Source of the DNA: Atherix ibis | Taxonomy: Eukaryota > Arthropoda > Insecta > Diptera > Athericidae | NCBI GenBank assembly: GCA_958298945.1 | Contig: OY282608.1 | Coordinates: forward strand, 82,012,806-82,076,805 | Direction: 5' to 3' | Length of the DNA stretch: 64,000 nucleotides | Part shown: positions 1-15,300 of the stretch, one piece after another | Numbering within the stretch: position 1 is the first letter of the stretch | Layout: each line of letters begins with the position of its first letter | Notes under the pieces: model-generated | What the model was told of the DNA's origin: nothing | Database searches by the model: none | Seen by the model: only the letters and a program-made list of their open reading frames with translations | Translations under genes and position numbers: made by a program

Positions 1-870
1 ACAAACCAACAAACCAACAAACAAACAAGCCAACAAACCAACAAACCAACAAACCAACAAACCAACAAACAAACAAACGAGCAAACGAGCAAACCAACAA
101 ACGAACAAACCAACAAACCAACAAACCAACAAACCAACAAGCCAACAAACCAACAAACCAACAAACCAACAAACCAACAAACCAACAAACCAACAAACGA
201 ACAAACCAACAAACCAACAAACCAACAAACCAACAAACCAACAAACCAACAAACCAACAAACTAACAAACCAACAAACCAACAAACCAACAAACCAACAA
301 ACCAACAAACCAACAAACCAAGAAACCAAGAAACCAACAAACCAACAAGCCAACAAACCAACAAACCAACAAACCAAAAAACCAACAAACCAACAAACCA
401 ACAAGCCAACAAACCAAGAAACCAAGAAACCATCAAACCAACAAACCAACAAACCAACAAGCCAACAAACCAACAAACCAACAAACCAACAAACCAACAA
501 ACAAACAAACGAGCAAACGAGCAAACCAACAAACGAACAAACCAACAAACCAACAAACCAACAAACCAACAAGCCAACAAACCAACAAACCAACAAACCA
601 ACAAACCAACAAACCAACAAACTAACAAACCAACAAACCAACAAACCAACAAACCAACAAACCAACAAACCAACAAACCAAGAAACCAAGAAACCAACAA
701 ACCAACAAGCCAACAAACCAACAAACCAACAAACCAACAAACCAAAAAACCAACAAACCAACAAACCAACAAGCCAACAACCAACAAGCCAACAAACCAA
801 CAAGCCAACAAACCAATAAACCAACAAACGAACAAACCAACAAGCCAATAAACCAACAAGCCAACAAACC
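1..870. repeat. Left-edge block with a 360-432 bp tandem duplication
   Basis: The marker CGAGCAAACGAGC occurs at 78 and 510 (432 bp apart). ACTAACAA occurs at 261 and 621, and the double ACCAAGAA pair at about 317 and 677 (both 360 bp apart). The left part is therefore a duplicated block whose copies differ by nine 8-bp units. The same CGAGC pair recurs at 1870, 9355, 9811 and 9971, which ties this block to family A. A 7-base unit (CCAACAA) at 781-787 shifts the 8-bp register by one base. There is nothing gene-like here. Confidence 0.85.
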
Positions 871-873
871 AAC

Positions 874-978
874 ATGCCAACAAACCAAAAAACCAACAAA
901 CCAACAAGCCAACAAGCCAACAAACCAATAAGCCAAAAAACCAACAAACCAACAAGCCAACAAACCAACAAGCTACAA
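874..978. repeat. Family A diagnostic module, copy 1
   Basis: The module runs from ATGCCAAC to the 7-base unit GCTACAA at 972. In between it carries a fixed order of variants: two ACCAAAAA-type units, paired GCCAACAA units, one ACCAATAA and a GCCAAAAA. Start-to-GCTACAA distance is 98 bp in ten of the eleven copies or partial copies that keep both ends. The next copy starts 1463 bp downstream. Confidence 0.9.
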
Positions 979-2336
979 ACCAACAAACCAACAAGCCAAC
1001 AAGCCAACAAGCCAACAAACCAACAAACCAACATACCAACAAACCAACAAACCAACAAACCAACAAGCCAACAAGCAAACAAGCCAACAAGCCAACAAAC
1101 CAACAAACCAACAAACCAACAAACCAACAAACCAACAAACCAATAAACCAACAAGCCAACAAACCAACAAACCAACAAACGAACAAACCAACAAACCAAT
1201 AAACCAACAAATCAATAAACCAACAAACCAACAAACCAACAAACCAACAAGACAACAAGCCAACAAACCAACAAACCAACAAACCAACAAACCAGCAAAC
1301 CAACAAACCAACAAACGAACAAACGAACAAACCAACAAACGAACAAACCAACAAACCAACAAACCAACAAACCAACAAGCCAACAAACCAACAAGCCAAA
1401 AAACCAACAAACCAACAAACCAACAAACCAACAAACCAGCAAACCAACAAACAAACAAACCAACAAACCAACAAACCAACAAACCAAAAAACCAACAAAC
1501 CAACAAACCAACAAACCAACAAACCAACAAACCAACAACCCAACAAACCAACAAACCAACAAACCAGCAAACCAACAAACCAACAAACCAACAAACCAAC
1601 AAGCAAACAAACGAACAAACCAACAAACCAACAAAACAACAAACCAACAAACCAAAAAAACGAACAAACGAACAAACCAACAAACAAATAAACCAACATA
1701 CCAACAAGCCAACAAACCAACAAACCAACAAACGAACAAACGGACAAACCAACAAACAAATAAACCAACAAACCAACAAACCAACAAACCAACAAACGAA
1801 CAAACCAACAAACCAACAAACCAACAAACCAACAAACCAACAAACCAACAAACCAACAAACAAACAAACGAGCAAACGAGCAAACCAACAAACGAACAAA
1901 CCAACAAACCAACAAACCAACAAACCAACAAGCCAACAAACCAACAAACCAACAAACCAACAAACCAACAAACCAACAAACCAACAAACGAACAAACCAA
2001 CAAACCAACAAACCAACAAACCAACAAACCAACAAACCAACAAACCAACAAACCAAGAAACCAACAAACCAACAAGCCAACAAACCTACAAACCAACAAA
2101 CCAAAAAACCAACAAACCAACAAACCAACAAGCCAACAAACCAAAAAACCATAAACTAACAAACCAACATACCAACAAACCAACAAACCAACAAACCAAC
2201 AAGCCAACAAGCCAACAAACCAACAAACCAACAAACCAACAAACCAACAAGCCAACAAACCAACAAGCCAACAAACCAATAAACCAACAAACGAACAAAC
2301 CAACAAACCAATAAACCAACAAGCCAACAAACCAAC

Positions 2337-2441
2337 ATGCCAACAAACCAAAAAACCAACAAACCAACAAGCCAACAAGCCAACAAACCAATAAGCCAAA
2401 AAACCAACAAACCAACAAGCCAACAAACCAACAAGCTACAA
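2337..2441. repeat. Family A diagnostic module, copy 2
   Basis: Same variant order as copy 1, with GCTACAA at 2435. It is followed at about 2571 by a local variant, AAATTAGC, that is not seen after the other copies. Confidence 0.9.
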
Positions 2442-3040
2442 ACCAACAAACCAACAAGCCAACAAGCCAACAAGCCAACAAACCAACAAACCAACATACC
2501 AACAAACCAACAAACCAACAAACCGACAAGCCAACAAGCGAACAAGCCAACAAGCCAACAAATTAGCAAACCGACAAACCAACAAACCAACAAACCAACA
2601 AGCAAACAAACGAACAAACCAACAAACCAACAAAACAACAAACCAACAAACCAAAAAAACGAACAAACGAACAAACCAACAAACAAATAAACCAACAAAC
2701 CATCAAGCCAACAAACCAACAAACCAACAAACGAACAAACGGACAAACCAACAAACAAATAAACCAACAAACCAACAAACCAACAAACCAACAAACGAAC
2801 AAACCAACAAACCAACAAACCAACAAACCAACAAACCAACAAACCAACAAACCAACAAGCCAACAAACCAACAAACTAACAAACCAACCAACCAACAAAC
2901 CAACAAACCAACAAGCCAACAAACCAACAAACAAACAAACGAGCAAACCAACAAGCCAACAAACCAACAAGCCAACAAACCAATAAACCAACAAACGAAC
3001 AAACCAACAAACCAATAAACCAACAAGCCAACAAACCAAC

Positions 3041-3145
3041 ATGCCAACAAACCAAAAAACCAACAAACCAACAAGCCAACAAGCCAACAAACCAATAAGC
3101 CAAAAAACCAACAAACCAACAAGCCAACAAACCAACAAGCTACAA
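3041..3145. repeat. Family A diagnostic module, copy 3
   Basis: GCTACAA lies at 3139, only 704 bp after the previous copy, about half the usual spacing. A second ACATGCC variant follows shortly after the module, at about 3159. Confidence 0.9.
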
Positions 3146-4169
3146 ACCAACAAACCAACATGCCAACAAGCCAACAAGCCAACAAACCAACAAACCAACA
3201 TACCAACAAACCAACAAACGAACAAACGAACAAACCAACAAACGAACAAACCAACAAACCAACAAACCAACAAACCAACAAGCCAACAAACCAACAAACC
3301 AACAAACCAACAAACCAACAAACCAGCAAACCAACAAACCAACAAACCAACAAACCAACAAACCAAAAAACCAACAAACCAATAAACCAACAAACCAACA
3401 AACCAACAAACCAACAAACCAACAAACCAGCAAACCAACAAACCAACAAACAAACAAACCAACAAGCAAACAAACGAACAAACCAACAAACCAACAAAAC
3501 AACAAATCAACAAACCAAAAAAAACGAACAAACGAACAAACCAACAAACAAATAAACCAACAAACCAACAAGCCAACAAACCAACAAACCAACAAACGAA
3601 CAAACGGACAAACCAACAAACAAATAAACCAACAAACCCACAAACCAACAAACCAACAAACGAACAAACCAACAAACCAACAAACCAACAAACTAACAAA
3701 CCAACAAACCAACAAGCCAACAAACCAACAAACCAACAAACCAACAAACCAACAAACAAACAAACGAGCAAACGAGCAAACCAACAAACGAACAAACCAA
3801 CAAACCAACAAACCAACAAACCAACAAACCAACAAGCCAACAAACCAACAAACCAACAAACCAACAAACCAACAAACCAACAAACCAACAAACAAACAAA
3901 CCAACAAACCAAGAAACCAAGAAACCAACAAACCAACAAACCAACAAACCAACAAACCAAAAAACCAACAAACCAACAAGCCAACAAACCAAAAAAACCA
4001 TAAACTAACAAACCAACATACCAACAAACCAACAAACCAACAAACCAACAAGCCAACAAGCCAACAAACCAACAAACCAACAAGCCAACAAACCAACAAG
4101 CCAACAAACCAATAAATCAACAAACGAACAAACCAACAAACCAATAAACCAACAAGCCAACAAACCAAC

Positions 4170-4274
4170 ATGCCAACGAACCAAAAAACCAACAAACCAA
4201 CAAGCCAACAAGCCAACAAACCAATAAGCCAAAAAACCAACAAACCAACAAGCCAACAAACCAACAAGCTACAA
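4170..4274. repeat. Family A diagnostic module, copy 4
   Basis: GCTACAA lies at 4268. One private substitution (AACG instead of AACA, just after ATGCC) distinguishes this copy; the rest of the variant order is kept. Confidence 0.9.
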
Positions 4275-5465
4275 ACCAACAAACCAACAAGCCAACAAGC
4301 CAACAAGCCAACAAGCCAACAAACCAACAAACCAACATACCAACAAACCAACAAACCAACAAACCAACAAGCCAACAAGCGAACAAGCCAACAAGCCAAC
4401 AAACCAACAAACCAAGAAACCAACAAACCAACAAACCAACAAACCAATAAACCAACAAGCCAACAAACTAACAAACCAACAAACGAACAAACCAACAAAC
4501 CAATAAACCAACAAACCAATAAACCAACAAGCCAACAAACCAACAAACCAACACGACAACAAGCCAACAAACCAACAAACCAACAAACCAGCAAACCAAC
4601 AAACCAACAAACGAACAAACGAACAAACCAACAAACGAACAAACCAACAAACCAACAAACCAACAAACCAACAAGCCAACAAACCAACAAACCAACAAAC
4701 CAACAAACCAACAAACCAACAAACCAACAAACCAACAAACCAACAAACCAACAAACCAACAAACCAACAAACCAACAAACCAACAAACCAAAAAACCATC
4801 AAACCAAAAAACCAACAAACCAACAAACCAACAAACCAACAAACCAACAAACCAACAAACCAACAAACCAACAAACCAGCAAACCAACAAACCAACAAAC
4901 CAACAAACCAACAAGCAATAAAACGAACAAACCAACAAACCAACAAACCAACAAACCAACAAACCAACAAACCAACAAACCAACAAACCAAAAAACCAAC
5001 AAACCAACAAACCAACAAACCAACAAACCAACAAACCAACAAACCAACAAACCAACAAACCAACAAACCAAAAAACCAACAAACCAACAAACCAACAAAC
5101 CAACAAACCAACAAACCAACAAACCAACAAACCAACAAACCAACAAACCAACAAACCAACAAACCAAAAAACCAACAAACCAACAAACCAACAAACCAAC
5201 AAACCAACAAACCAACAAACCAGCAAACCAACAAACCAACAAACCAACAAACCAACAAGCAAACAAACGAACAAACCAACAAACCAACAAAACAACAAAC
5301 CAAAAAAACGAACAAACGGACAAACCAACAAACAAATAAACCAACAAACCAACAAACCAACAAACCAACAAACGAACAAACCAACAAACCAACAAACCAA
5401 CAAACCAATAAACCAACAAACGAACAAACCAACAAACCAATAAACCAACAAGCCAATAAACCAAC

Positions 5466-5570
5466 ATGCCAACAAACCAAAAAACCAACAAACCAACAAG
5501 CCAACAAGCCAACAAACCAATAAGCCAAAAAACCAACAAACCAACAAGCCAACAAACCAACAAGCTACAA
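5466..5570. repeat. Family A diagnostic module, copy 5
   Basis: GCTACAA lies at 5564. The next copy is 1464 bp away, matching the 1463-bp step between copies 1 and 2 to within one base. Confidence 0.9.
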
Positions 5571-6929
5571 ACCAACAAACCAACAAGCCAACAAGCCAAC
5601 AAGCCAACAAACCAACAAACCAACAAACCAACAAGCCAACAAGCAAACAAGCCAACAAGCCAACAAACCAACAAACCAACAAACCAACAAACCAACAAAC
5701 CAACAAACCAATAAACCAACAAGCCAACAAACCAACAAACCAACAAACGAACAAACCAACAAACCAATAAACCAACAAACTAATAAACCAACAAGCCAAC
5801 AAACCAACAAACCAACACGACAACAAGCCAACAAACCAACAAACCAACAAACCAGCAAACCAACAAACCAATAAACGAACAAACGAACAAACCAACAAAC
5901 GAACAAACCAACAAACCAACAAACCAACAAACCAACAAGCCAACAAACCAACAAGCCAACAAACCAACAAACCAACAAACCAACAAACCAACAAACCAAC
6001 AAACCAACAAACCAACAAACCAACAAACCAACAAACCAAAAAACCAACAAACCAACAAACCAACAAACCAACAAACCAACAAACCAACAAACCAACAAAC
6101 CAGCAAACCAACAAACCAACAAACCAACAAACCAACAAGCAATAAAACGATCAAACCAACAAACCAACAAACCAACAAACCAACAAACCAACAAACCAAC
6201 AAACCAACAAACCAACAAACCAAAAAACCAACAAACCAACAAACCAACAAACCAACAAACCAACAAACCAAGAAACCAACAAACCAAAAAACCAACAAAC
6301 CAACAAACCAACAAACCAACAAACCAACAAACCAACAAACCAACAAACCAACAAACCAACAAACCAACAAACCAACAAACCAAAAAACCAACAAACCAAC
6401 AAACCAACAAACCAACAAACCAACAAACCAACAAACCAACAAACCAACAAACCAGCAAACCAACAAACCAACAAACCAACAAACCAACAAGCAAACAAAC
6501 GAACAAAGCAACAAACCAACAAAACAACAAACCAACAAACCAAAAAAACGAACAAACGAACAAACCAACAAACAAATAAACCAACAAACCAACAAGCCAA
6601 CAAACCAACAAACCAACAAACGAACAAACGGACAAACCAACAAACAAATAAACCAACAAACCAACAAACCAACAAACCAACAAACGAACAAACCAACAAA
6701 CCAACAAACCAACAAACCAACAAACCAACAAACCAACAAGCCAACAAACCAACAAACCAACAAACCAACAAACCAACCAACCAACAAACCAACAAACCAA
6801 CAAGCCAACAAACCAACAAACAAACAAACGAGCAAACCAACAAGCCAACAAACCAACAAGCCAACAAACCAATAAACCAACAAACGAACAAACCAACAAA
6901 CCAATAAACCAACAAGCCAACAAACCAAC

Positions 6930-7034
6930 ATGCCAACAAACCAAAAAACCAACAAACCAACAAGCCAACAAGCCAACAAACCAATAAGCCAAAAAACCAA
7001 CAAACCAACAAGCCAACAAACCAACAATCTACAA
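6930..7034. repeat. Family A diagnostic module, copy 6 (TCTACAA variant)
   Basis: The terminal 7-mer is TCTACAA instead of GCTACAA (G to T at 7028), and the following unit is ACCAACAACCC-like. The shortened unit and its position are conserved, so the substitution came after the one-base deletion. Confidence 0.88.
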
Positions 7035-8335
7035 ACCAACAACCCAACAAGCCAACAAGCCAACAAGCCAACAAACCAACAAACCAACATACCAACAAAC
7101 CAACAAACCAACAAACCAACAAGCCAACAAGCGAACAAGCCAACAAGCCAACAAGCCAACAAACCAACAAACCAATAAACCAACAAGCCAACAAACCAAC
7201 AAACCAACAAACGAACAAACCAACAAACCAATAAACCAACAAATCAATAAACCAACAAGCCAACAAACCAACAAACCAACAAGACAACAAGCCAACAAAC
7301 CAACAAACCAACAAACCAGCAAACCAACAAACCAACAAACGAACAAACGAACAAACCAACAAACGAACAAACCAACAAACCAACAAACCAACAAACCAAC
7401 AAGCCAACAAACCAACAAGCCAACAAAGCAACAAACCAATAAACCAACAAACAACAAACCAGCAAACCAACAAACCAACAAACCAACAAACCAACAAACG
7501 AACAAACCAGCAAACCAACAAACCAACAAACCAACAAACCAACAAGCAAACAAACGAACAAACCAACAAACCAACAAAACAACAAACCAACAAACCAAAA
7601 AAACGAACAAACGAACAAACCAACAAACAAATAAACCAACAAACCAACAAGCCAACAAACCAACAAACCAACAAACGAACAAACGGACAAACCAACAAAC
7701 AAATAAACCAACAAACCAACAAACCAACAAACCAACAAACGAACAAACCAACAAACCAACAAACCAACAAACCAACAAACCAACAAACCAACAAACCAAC
7801 AAGCCAACAAACCAACAAACCAACAAACCAACAAACCAACAAACAAACAAACGAGCAAACGAGCAAACCAACAAACGAACAAACAAACAAACCAACAAAC
7901 CAACAAACCAACAAACCAACAAGCCAACAAACCAACAAACCAACAAACCAACAAACCAACAAACCAACAAACCAACAAAATAACAAACGAACAAACCAAC
8001 AAACCAACAAACCAACAAACCAACAAACCAACAAACCAACAAACCAAGAAACCAAGAAACCAAGAAACCAACAAGCCAACAAACCAACAAACCAACAAAC
8101 CAAAAAACCAACAAACCAACAAACCAACAAGCCAACAAACCAAAAAACCATAAACTAACAAACCAACATACCAACAAACCAACAAACCAACAAACCAACA
8201 AACCAACAAGCCAACAAGCCAACAAACCAACAAACCAACAAACCAACAAGCCAACAAACCAACAAGCCAACAAACCAATAAACCAACAAACGAACAAACC
8301 AACAAACCAATAAACCAACAAGCCAACAAACCAAC

Positions 8336-8440
8336 ATGCCAACAAACCAAAAAACCAACAAACCAACAAGCCAACAAGCCAACAAACCAATAAGCCAAAA
8401 AACCAACAAACCAACAAGCCAACAAACCAACAAGCTACAA
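8336..8440. repeat. Family A diagnostic module, copy 7
   Basis: Canonical variant order with GCTACAA at 8434, 1406 bp after copy 6. Confidence 0.9.
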
Positions 8441-10430
8441 ACCAACAAACCAACAAGCCAACAAGCCAACAAGCCAACAAACCAACAAACCAACATACCA
8501 ACAAACCAACAAACCAACAAACCAACAAGCCAACAAGCGAACAAGCCAACAAGCCAACAAACCAACAAACCAACAAACCAACAAACCAACAAACCAACAA
8601 ACCAATAAACCAACAAGCCAACAAACCAACAAACCATCAAACGAACAAACCAACAAACCAATAAACCAACAAACCAATAAACCAACAAGCCAACAAACCA
8701 ACAAACCAACAAGACAACAAGCCAACAAACCAACAAACCAACAAACCAGCAAACCAACAAACCAACAAACGAACAAACGAACAAACCAACAAACGAACAA
8801 ACCAACAAACCAACAAACCAACAAACCAACAAGCCAACAAACCAACAAGCCAACAAACCAACAAACCAACAAACCAACAAACCAACAAACCAACAAACCA
8901 ACAAACCAACAAACCAACAAACCAACAAACCAAAAAACCAACAAACCAACAAACCAACAAACCAACAAACCAACAAACCAACAAACCAACAAACCAACAA
9001 ACCAGCAAACTAACAAACCAACAAACCAACAAACCAACAAGCAATAAAACGAACAAACCAACAAACCAACAAAACAACAAACCAACAAACCAAAAAAACG
9101 AACAAACGAACAAACCAACAAACAAATAAACCAACAAACCAACAAGCCAACAAACCAACAAACCAACAAACGAACAAACGGACAAACCAACAAACAAATA
9201 AACCAACAAACCAACAAACCAACAAACCAACAAACGAACAAACCAACAAACCAACAAACCAACAAACCAACAAACCAACAAACCAACAAACCAACAAACC
9301 AACAAGCCAACAAACCAACAAACCAACAAACCAACAAACCAACAAACAAACAAACGAGCAAACGAGCAAACCAACAAACGAACAAACCAACAAACCAACA
9401 AACCAACAAACCAACAAGCCAACAAACCAACAAACCAACAAACCAACAAACCAACAAACCAACAAACCAACAAACCAACAAACCAACAAACGAACAAACC
9501 AACAAACCAACAAACCAACAAACCAACAAACCAACAAACCAAGAAACCAAGAAACCAACAAACCAACAAGCCAACAAACCAACAAACCAACAAACCAACA
9601 AACCAAAAAACCAACAAACCAACAAACCAATAAGCCAACAAGCCAACAAGCCAACAAACCAACAAACCAACAAACCAACAAGCCAACAAACCAACAAACC
9701 AGCAAACCAACAAACCAACAAACGAACAAACGAACAAACCAACAAACCAACAAACCAACAAACCAACAAGCCAACAAACCAACAAACCAATAAACCAACA
9801 AACAAACAAACGAGCAAACGAGCAAACCAACAAACGAACAAACCAACAAACCAACAAACCAACAAACCAACAAGCCAACAAACCAACAAACGAACAAACC
9901 AACAAACCAACAAACGAACAAACCAACAAACCAACAAACCAACAAACCAACAAACCAACAAACAAACAAACGAGCAAACGAGCAAACCAACAAACGAACA
10001 AACCAACAAACCAACAAACCAACAAACCAACAAGCCAACAAACCAACAAACCAACAAACCAACAAACCAACAAACCAACAAACCAACAAACGAACAAACC
10101 AACAAACCAACAAACCAACAAACCAACAAACCAACAAACCAAGAAACCAAGAAACCAACAAACCAACAAGCCAACAAACCAACAAACCAACAAACCAAAA
10201 AACCAACAAACCAACAAACCAACAAGCCAACAAACCAAAAAACCATAAACTAACAAACCAACATACCAACAAACCAACAAACCAACAAACCAACAAGCCA
10301 ACAAGCCAACAAACCAACAAACCAACAAACCAACAAGCCAACAAACCAACAAGCCAACAAACCAATAAACCAACAAACGAACAAACCAACAAACCAATAA
10401 ACCAACAAGCCAACAAGCCAACAAACCAAC

Positions 10431-10535
10431 ATGCCAACAAACCAAAAAACCAACAAACCAACAAGCCAACAAGCCAACAAACCAATAAGCCAAAAAACCA
10501 ACAAACCAACAAGCCAACAAACCAACAAGCTACAA
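10431..10535. repeat. Family A diagnostic module, copy 8
   Basis: GCTACAA lies at 10529. It is 2095 bp after copy 7, the second-longest gap in the family, and only about 0.4 kb before copy 9, so a block boundary lies here. Confidence 0.9.
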
Positions 10536-10837
10536 ACCAACAAACCAACAAACCAACAAGCCAACAAGCCAACAAACCAACAAACCAACATACCAACAAA
10601 CCAACAAGCCAACAAGCGAACAAGCCAACAAGCCAACAAACCAACAAGCCAACAAACCAACAAACCAACAAACCAACAAACCAACCAACCAACAAACCAA
10701 CAAACCAACAAGCCAACAAACCAACAAACAAACAAACGAGCAAATTAACAAGCCAACAAACCAACAAGCCAACAAACCAATAAACCAACAAACGAACAAA
10801 CCAACAAACCAATAAACCAACAAGCCAACAAACCAAC

Positions 10838-10958
10838 ATGCCAACAAACCAAAAAACCAACAAACCAAAAAACCAACAAACCAACAAGCCAACAAGCCAA
10901 CAAACCAATAAGCCAAAAAACCAACAAACCAACAAGCCAACAAACCAACAAGCTACAA
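10838..10958. repeat. Family A diagnostic module, copy 9 (expanded by 16 bp)
   Basis: The ATGCC-to-GCTACAA distance is 114 bp instead of 98. Two extra 8-bp units (one an additional ACCAAAAA) are inserted near the left end, a small in-register expansion. Confidence 0.88.
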
Positions 10959-12300
10959 ACCAACAAACCAACAAGCCAACAAGCCAACAAGCCAACAAGC
11001 CAACAAACCAACAAACCAACATACCAACAAATCAACAAACCAACAAACCAACAAGCCAACAAGCGAACAAGCCAACAAGCCAACAAACCAACAAACCAAC
11101 ATACCAACAAACCAACAAACCAACAAACCAATAAACCAACAAGCCAACAAACCAACAAACCAACAAACGAACAAACCAACAAACCAATAAACCAACAAAC
11201 CAATAAACCAACAAGCCAACAAACCAACAAACCAACAAGACAACAAGCCAACAAACCAACAAACCAACAAATCAGCAAACCAACAAACCAACAAACGAAC
11301 AAACGAACAAACCAACAAACGAACAAACCAACAAACCAACAAACCAACAAACCAACAAGCCAACAAACCAACAAGCCAACAAACCAACAAACCAACAAAC
11401 CAACAAACCAACAAACCAACAAACCAACAAACCAACAAACCAACAAACCAACAAACCAACAAACCAACAAACCAACAAACCAAAAAACCAACAAACCAAC
11501 AAACCAACAAACCAACAAACCAACAAACCAACAAACCAACAAACCAACAAACCAGCAAACCAACAAACCAACAAACCAACAAACCAACAAGCAAACATCG
11601 AACAAACCAACAAACCAACAAACCAACAAAACAACAAACCAACAAACCAAAAAAACGAACAAACGAACAAACCAACAAACAAATAAACCAACAAACCAAC
11701 AAGCCAACAAACCAACAAACCAACAAACGAACAAACGGACAAACCAACAAACAAATAAACCAACAAACCAACAAACCAACAAACCAACAAACGAACAAAC
11801 CAACAAACCAACAAACCAACAAACCAACAAACCAACAAACCAACAAACCAACAAACCAGCAAGCCAACAAACCAACAAACCAACAAACCAACAACCCAAC
11901 AAACAAACAAACGAGCAAACGAACAAACCAAAAAACGAACAAACCAACAAACCAACAAACCAACAAACCAACAAGCCAACAAGCCAACAAACCAACAAAC
12001 CAACAAACCAACAAACCAACAAACGAAAAAACCAACAAACCAACAAACCAACAAACCAACAAACCAACAAACCAACAACCCAAGAAACCAAGAAACCAAC
12101 AAACCAACAAGCCAACAAACCAACAAACCAACAAACCAAAAAACCAACAAACCAACAAACCAACAAGCCAACAAACCAAAAAACCATAAACTAACAAACC
12201 AACATACCAACAAACCAACAAACCAACAAACCAACAAGTCAACAAGCCAACAAACCAACAAACCAACAAACCAACAAGCCAACAAACCAACAAGCCAACA

Positions 12301-12396
12301 AACCAAAAAACCAACAAACCAACAAGCCAACAAGCCAACAAACCAATAAGCCAAAAAACCAACAAACCAACAAGCCAACAAACCAACAAGCTACAA
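12301..12396. repeat. Family A diagnostic module, copy 10 (left end lost)
   Basis: The variant order from the ACCAAAAA unit to GCTACAA (12390) is intact, but the ATGCC unit is missing. It heads the left member of a 2312-bp duplication and is followed by an ATTCC variant at 12451. Confidence 0.85.
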
Positions 12397-15300
12397 ACCA
12401 ACAAACCAACAAGCCAACAAGCCAACAAGCCAACAAACCAACAAACCAACATTCCAACAAACCAACAAACCAACAAACCAACAAGCCAACAAGCGAACAA
12501 GCCAACAAGCCAACAAACCAACAAACCAACAAACCAACAAAACAACAAACCAACAAAGCAATAAACCAACAAGCCAACAAACCAACAAACCAACAAACGA
12601 ACAAACCAACAAACCAATAAACCAAAAAACCAATAAACCAACAAGCCGACAAACAAACAAACCAACAAGACAACAAGCCAACAAACCAACAAACTAACAA
12701 ACCAGCAAACCAACAAACCAATAAACGAACAAACGAACAAACCAACAAACGAACAAACCAACAAACCAACAAACCACCAAACCAACAAGCCAACAAACCA
12801 ACAAGCCAACAAACCAACAAACCAACAAACCAACAAACCAACAAACCAACAAACCAACAAACCAACAAACCAACAAACCAACAAACCAACAAACCAACAA
12901 ACCAACAAACCAACAAACCAAAAAACCAACAAACCAACAAACCAACAAACCAACAAACCAACAAACCAACAAACCAACAAACCAGCAAACCAACAAACCA
13001 ACAAACCAACAAACCAACAAACCAACAAGCAAACAAACGAACAAACCAACAAACCAACAAAACAACAAACAAACAAACCAAAAAAACGAATAAACGAACA
13101 AACCAACAAACAAATAAACCAACAAACCAACAAGCCAACAAACCAACAAACCAACAAACGAACAAACGGACAAACCAACAAACAAATAAACCAACAAACC
13201 AACAAACCAACAAACCAACAAACGAACAAACCAACAAACCAACAAACCAACAAACCAACAAACCAACAAACCAACAAGCCAACAAACCAACAAACCAACA
13301 AACCAAAAAACCAACAAACCAACAAACCAACAAGCCAACAAACCAAAAAAGCAATAAACTAACAAACCAACTTACCAACTTACCAACAAATCAACAAACC
13401 AACAAACCAACAAACCAACAAACCAACAAACCAACAAACCAACAAACCAGCAAACCAACAAACCAACAAACCAACAAACCAACAAGCCAACAAACGAACA
13501 AACCAACAAACCAACAAAACAACAAACCAACAAACCAAAAAAACGAACAAACGAACAAACCAACAAACAAATAAACCAACAAACCAACAAGCCAACAAAC
13601 CAACAAACCAACAAACGAACAAACAAACAAACCAACAAACAAATAAACCAACAAACCAACAAACCAACAAACCAACAAACGAACAAACCAACAAACCAAC
13701 AAACCAACAAACCAACAAACCAACAAGCCAACAAACCAACAAGCCAGCAAACCAACAAACCAACAAACGAACAAACCAACAAACCAACAAACCAATAAAC
13801 CAACAAACCAATAAACCGACAAGCCAACAAACGAACAAACCAACAAACCAACAAAACAACAAACCAACAAACCAAAAAAACGAACAAACGAACAAACCAA
13901 CAAACAAATAAACCAACAAACCAACAAGCCAACAAACCAACAAACCAACAAACAAATAAACCAACAAACCAACAAACCAACAAACCAACAAACCAACAAA
14001 TGAACAAACGAACAAACGAACAAACCAACAAACCAACAAACCAACAAACCAACAAACCAACAAACCAACAAACCAGCAAGCCAACAAACCAACAAACCAA
14101 CAAACCAACAAACCAACAAAAAACAAACGAGCAAACGAACAAACCAAAAAACGAACAAACCAACAAAGCAACAAACCAACAAACCAACAAGCCAACAAGC
14201 CAACAAACCAACAAACCAACAAACCAACAAACCAACAAACCAACAAACGAAAAAAACAACAAACCAACAAACCAACAAACCAACAAACCAACAAACCAAC
14301 AAACCAACAAACCAACAACCCAAGAAACCAAGAAACCAACAAACCAACAAGCCAACAAACCAACAAACCAACAAACCAAAAAACCAACAAACCAACAAAC
14401 CAACAAGCCAACAAACCAAAAAACCATAAACTAACAAACCAACATACCAACAAACCAACAAACCAACAAACCAACAAGCCAACAAGCCAACAAACCAACA
14501 AACCAACAAACCAACAAGCCAACAAACAAACAAGCCAACAAACCAATAAACCAACAAACGAACAAACCAACAAACCAATAAACCAACAAGCCAACAAACC
14601 AACATGCCAATAAACCAAAAAACCAACAAACCAACAAGCCAATAAACCAACAAACCAATAAGCCAAAAAACCAACAAACCAACAAGCCAACAAACCAACA
14701 AGCTACAAACCAACAAACCAACAAGCCAACAAGCCAACAAGCCAACAAACCAACAAACCAACATTCCAACAAACCAACAAACCAACAAACCAACAAGCCA
14801 ACAAGCGAACAAGCCAACAAGCCAACAAACCAACAAACCAACAAACCAACAAAACAACAAACCAACAAAGCAATAAACCAACAAGCCAACAAACCAACAA
14901 ACCAACAAACGAACAACCCAACAAACCAATAAACCAAAAAACCAATAAACCAACAAGCCGACAAACAAACAAACCAACAAGACAACAAGCCAACAAACCA
15001 ACAAACCAACAAACCAGCAAACCAACAAACCGATAAACGAACAAACGAACAAACCAACAAACGAACAAACCAACAAACCAACAAACCAACAAACCAACGA
15101 GCCAACAAACCAACAAGCCAACGAACCAACAAACCAACAAACCAACAAACCAACAAACCAACAAACCAACAAACCAACAAACCAACAAACCAACAAACCA
15201 ACAAACCAACAAACCAACAAACCAAAAAACCAACAAACCAACAAACCAACAAACCAACAAACCAACAAACCAACAAACCAGCTAACCAACAAACCCACAA

